Assembly (NCBI GenBank): GCA_944385365.1
Contig: CALWWW010000027.1
Coordinates: forward strand, 1-33,559
Origin: an uncultured Oscillospiraceae bacterium
GTDB taxonomy: Bacteria; Bacillota; Clostridia; Oscillospirales; Oscillospiraceae
DNA length: 33,559 nt
Direction of reading: 5' to 3'
A program made the translations under genes and the position numbers. The notes below the pieces were generated by a model. The model saw nothing but the letters and a program-made list of their open reading frames with translations, searched no databases and had not been told where the DNA came from. Position 1 is the stretch's first letter. Each line of letters begins with the position of its first letter. Shown piece after piece: positions 31,424 to 33,559 of the stretch.

Positions 31424-33323
31424 GTCCTCGGGCCGTAAGCCCAAGCAGGTCAAAACCACCGCAAAACGGCTCATGCGCTATATTATCGGCCAGTACCGGG
31501 TCCGCTTTATCCTGGTGGTCTGCTTCATTCTCATGAGCTCCATTGCCAACGTGTCGTCGTCCCTGTTCCTGCAAACCCTCATCGACGACTATATCACCCC
31601 CATGCTGGGCGCCAGCGCCCCCGATTTTGCCCCCCTGCTGAAAATCCTCGTCACCATGGGCACCGTGTACGCCCTGGGCGTTCTGTCGGCCTTTGCCTAC
31701 ACCCGCATCATGGCCCGCATCTCCCAAGGCGTCCTCAAGGACATCCGCGACGAGATGTTCAACCACATGCAGACGCTGCCCATCCGCTACTTCGACACCC
31801 ATTCCCATGGCGACATCATGAGCCATTACACCAACGACACCGATACGCTGCGGCAGATGATCACCCAGTCCATCCCCAACGTCATCTCCTCCGGCTCCAT
31901 GATTATCGCCGTCTTCTTCTCCATGCTGAAGATGAGCGTCTGGCTGACGCTGTTCGTCGTTGTCTTCCTGTTCCTGATGCTCCAGGCCATCAAGGCCATG
32001 GCCGGACGGTCCGCCAAATACTTCGTCAACCAGCAGAAGGCCCTGGGCGACGTCAACGGCTACATTGAGGAAATGATCAACGGCCAGCGGGTCATCAAGG
32101 TGTTCTGCCACGAGGAAGCCACCAAAGACGAGTTTGACCGGAAGAACGAGGAGCTCTGCGACCACGCCACCAAGGCCAACGGCATCGCCAACATCATGAT
32201 GCCCGTTATGATGAATCTGGGCAACTTGCAGTATGTGCTCATTGCCATCGTCGGCGGCGCCATGGCCATCGCCGGTGTGCCCAATCTGACCCTGACCGGC
32301 GTAGGCACCATGACCCTCGGTACCATCGCTTCGTTCCTGACGCTGTCCAAAAGCTTTACCCAGCCCGTGAGCCAGATTTCCCAGCAGATGAACTCTGTGA
32401 TTATGGCTCTGGCTGGCGCCGAGCGTATCTTTGAGCTGATGGACGAGGAGCCGGAGCAGGACAACGGTTATGTCACGCTGGTCAACGCCAAGTACGACGA
32501 GAACGGCGAGCTGACGGAGACCAACGAGCGGACCCACCTGTGGGCCTGGAAGCATCCCCACCACGACGGTACCCTCACCTATACGAAGCTGACCGGCGAC
32601 GTGCGGTTCTTCGATGTGGACTTCGGCTACACGCCGGAAAAGACCGTCCTGCACAATGTGACGCTGTACGCCAAGCCCGGCCAGAAAATCGCTTTCGTCG
32701 GCGCAACGGGCGCAGGCAAGACCACCATTACCAACCTGATCAACCGGTTCTATGACATTGCCGACGGCAAAATCCGCTATGACGGCATCAACATCAACAA
32801 GATCAAAAAGCCCGATCTGCGCCGGTCCCTGGGCATCGTGCTCCAGGACGTGAACCTGTTTACCGGCACCATCATGGACAACATCCGCTACGGCAAGCTG
32901 GACGCCACCGATGAAGAATGTATTGCGGCGGCCAAGCTGGCCAATGCCCACGACTTCATCACCCGTCTGCCCGACGGCTACAACACCATGGTCGAGGGCG
33001 ACGGCGGACGGCTCAGCCAGGGCCAGCGGCAGCTGCTTTCCATTGCCCGTGCGGCTGTGGCCGATCCCCCGGTTATGATTCTGGACGAAGCCACGTCCTC
33101 CATCGATACCAGAACGGAAGCCATTGTCCAGCGTGGTATGGACCAGCTGATGCAGGGCCGGACGGTGTTCGTCATCGCCCACCGGCTGAGTACCGTCAAG
33201 AACTCCGACGCCATTATGGTGCTGGAGCAGGGCCGTATCATCGAGCGCGGCTCCCATGACGAGCTGATTGCCCAGAAGGGTAAGTATTACCAGTTGTATA
33301 CCGGCGCGTTCGAGCTGGAATAA
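31404..33323 (+). CDS. ABC exporter half-transporter with canonical ATPase site
   Basis: A 639-residue partner of the preceding subunit. The membrane domain spans about 20-330. An extra segment of about 40 residues (roughly 350-395, with TNERTHLWAWKHP) comes before the ATPase domain, as in many clostridial members of this half. The ATPase motifs are canonical: Walker A GATGAGKT (433-440), signature LSQGQ (537-541), Walker B LDE with Glu562, and switch His593 (VIAHR). The frame starts at ATG 31398, but AAAGGAG (31388-31394) is better spaced from ATG 31404. It overlaps the first subunit gene by 20 bp. R1 copy G begins 10 bp after its stop. Confidence 0.94.
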   Translation: MPPLPNKSSGRKPKQVKTTAKRLMRYIIGQYRVRFILVVCFILMSSIANVSSSLFLQTLIDDYITPMLGASAPDFAPLLKILVTMGTVYALGVLSAFAYTRIMARISQGVLKDIRDEMFNHMQTLPIRYFDTHSHGDIMSHYTNDTDTLRQMITQSIPNVISSGSMIIAVFFSMLKMSVWLTLFVVVFLFLMLQAIKAMAGRSAKYFVNQQKALGDVNGYIEEMINGQRVIKVFCHEEATKDEFDRKNEELCDHATKANGIANIMMPVMMNLGNLQYVLIAIVGGAMAIAGVPNLTLTGVGTMTLGTIASFLTLSKSFTQPVSQISQQMNSVIMALAGAERIFELMDEEPEQDNGYVTLVNAKYDENGELTETNERTHLWAWKHPHHDGTLTYTKLTGDVRFFDVDFGYTPEKTVLHNVTLYAKPGQKIAFVGATGAGKTTITNLINRFYDIADGKIRYDGININKIKKPDLRRSLGIVLQDVNLFTGTIMDNIRYGKLDATDEECIAAAKLANAHDFITRLPDGYNTMVEGDGGRLSQGQRQLLSIARAAVADPPVMILDEATSSIDTRTEAIVQRGMDQLMQGRTVFVIAHRLSTVKNSDAIMVLEQGRIIERGSHDELIAQKGKYYQLYTGAFELE

Positions 33324-33333
33324 GGGGTAAAAA

Positions 33334-33559
33334 GAAAAAAGTTTTACTCGATTTTTTTCAAAAAATCGCAGGGGTCCAGGGGACAGCGTCCCCGGTCGCC
33401 CGCCGCAGCGGGCGAAACTCCCGCTGGCCGCAGCCAGCGAAACACCCGCGCCGCGCACGGCGCGAAATCCCCCATCGTCCCGAAGCGCCATCCGCAGATG
33501 GCGCAATCCCCACGGCGAAGCCGTAAGGCCGCCGTCCCCACCCCATCGCGGGGTGGCGG
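33334..33559 (+). repeat. R1 multi-hairpin repeat, copy G (short form, three modules, cut by window end)
   Basis: Starts 10 bp after the ABC exporter stop with GAAAAAAGTTTTACTCG, one base off the usual edge. It continues with CGATTTTTT/AAAAAATCG, CCAGGGGAC-AGC-GTCCCCGG, modules with stems CGCCCGC, CGCTGGC and CGCGCCG (all loop CGCA), GCGCCATC-CGCA-GATGGCGC, and the first half of the GGCCGCCGTCC final hairpin, where the window ends. Confidence 0.9.

Noticed and set aside
31314-33506. A 730-residue minus-strand frame opposite the second ABC subunit
   Set aside because: It is a His/Gly/Val-rich antisense shadow running into R1 copy G; the ABC transporter on the plus strand has all family motifs.
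1-33559. tRNA or rRNA genes, IS elements, prophage
   Set aside because: No cloverleaf-like segment, rRNA signature, transposase or phage gene was recognised by reading. A tRNAscan-SE or Infernal run would settle small RNAs.

Overview
The window looks like a GC-rich (roughly 60%) chromosomal segment of a Clostridia-class Bacillota, most likely an Oscillospiraceae-type gut anaerobe. The evidence is a large SRP RNA with an Alu-type end just upstream of dnaX, a dgt-dnaG-rpoD operon, Bacillus-type zinc-finger L31, an SLH-domain surface protein, TmcAL, several TTG starts, and TTGACA/TATAAT-like promoters with strong GGAGG ribosome sites. The genus is inference. I see no tRNA, rRNA, transposase, prophage or CRISPR array.

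Layout. 1-174: a promoter reading left out of the window, then a maltose O-acetyltransferase-like gene (175-771). 1542-11837 (minus strand): a housekeeping block in transcription order rpmE, hflX, yigZ, dgt, dnaG, rpoD, SLH protein, acpP, SRP RNA, dnaX, ebfC, recR. 12777-15286: tmcAL and ackA, divergent, both tied to acetate. 15928-20363: DegV protein, VOC protein, DUF4349 lipoprotein, mutY, glycerophosphodiester phosphodiesterase. 21130-23652: an ECF-like sigma factor and a membrane protein with a duplicated ectodomain, probably its anti-sigma partner. 24056-27948: pncB, divergent from a DUF2284-rhaD-DUF89 operon. 29214-33323: a MarR regulator, apparently starting at ATA, controlling a heterodimeric ABC exporter with one degenerate and one canonical ATPase site, behind a double palindromic operator.

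The most unusual content is between the genes. Two families of multi-hairpin repeats fill nearly every long intergenic space. Family R1 (seven copies: 779, 1237, 15695, 20368, 23682, 27964, 33334) begins with GATAAAAGTTTTACTCG, continues with a variable-stem hairpin, then one to three 25-bp modules (7-bp stem, constant CGCA loop, GAAA-type linker), a further CGCA-loop hairpin, and ends in a terminator-like GGCCGCCGTCC hairpin. Stems differ between modules but stay paired, which is compensatory change. All seven copies lie directly 3' of a gene and in that gene's orientation, twice overlapping its stop codon. Three copies carry a ~170-bp insert at the apex of the first hairpin. Family R2 is built of CGTAGGG-anchored hairpins arranged in cassettes, often just distal to R1, with two nearly identical 260-bp tandem units (12235-12754) and a three-unit array with one swapped cassette (28353-29046). 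I know of no description of R1. Its structure and polarity suggest a modular 3'-UTR RNA element, with the mosaic logic of pneumococcal BOX elements; this is inference.
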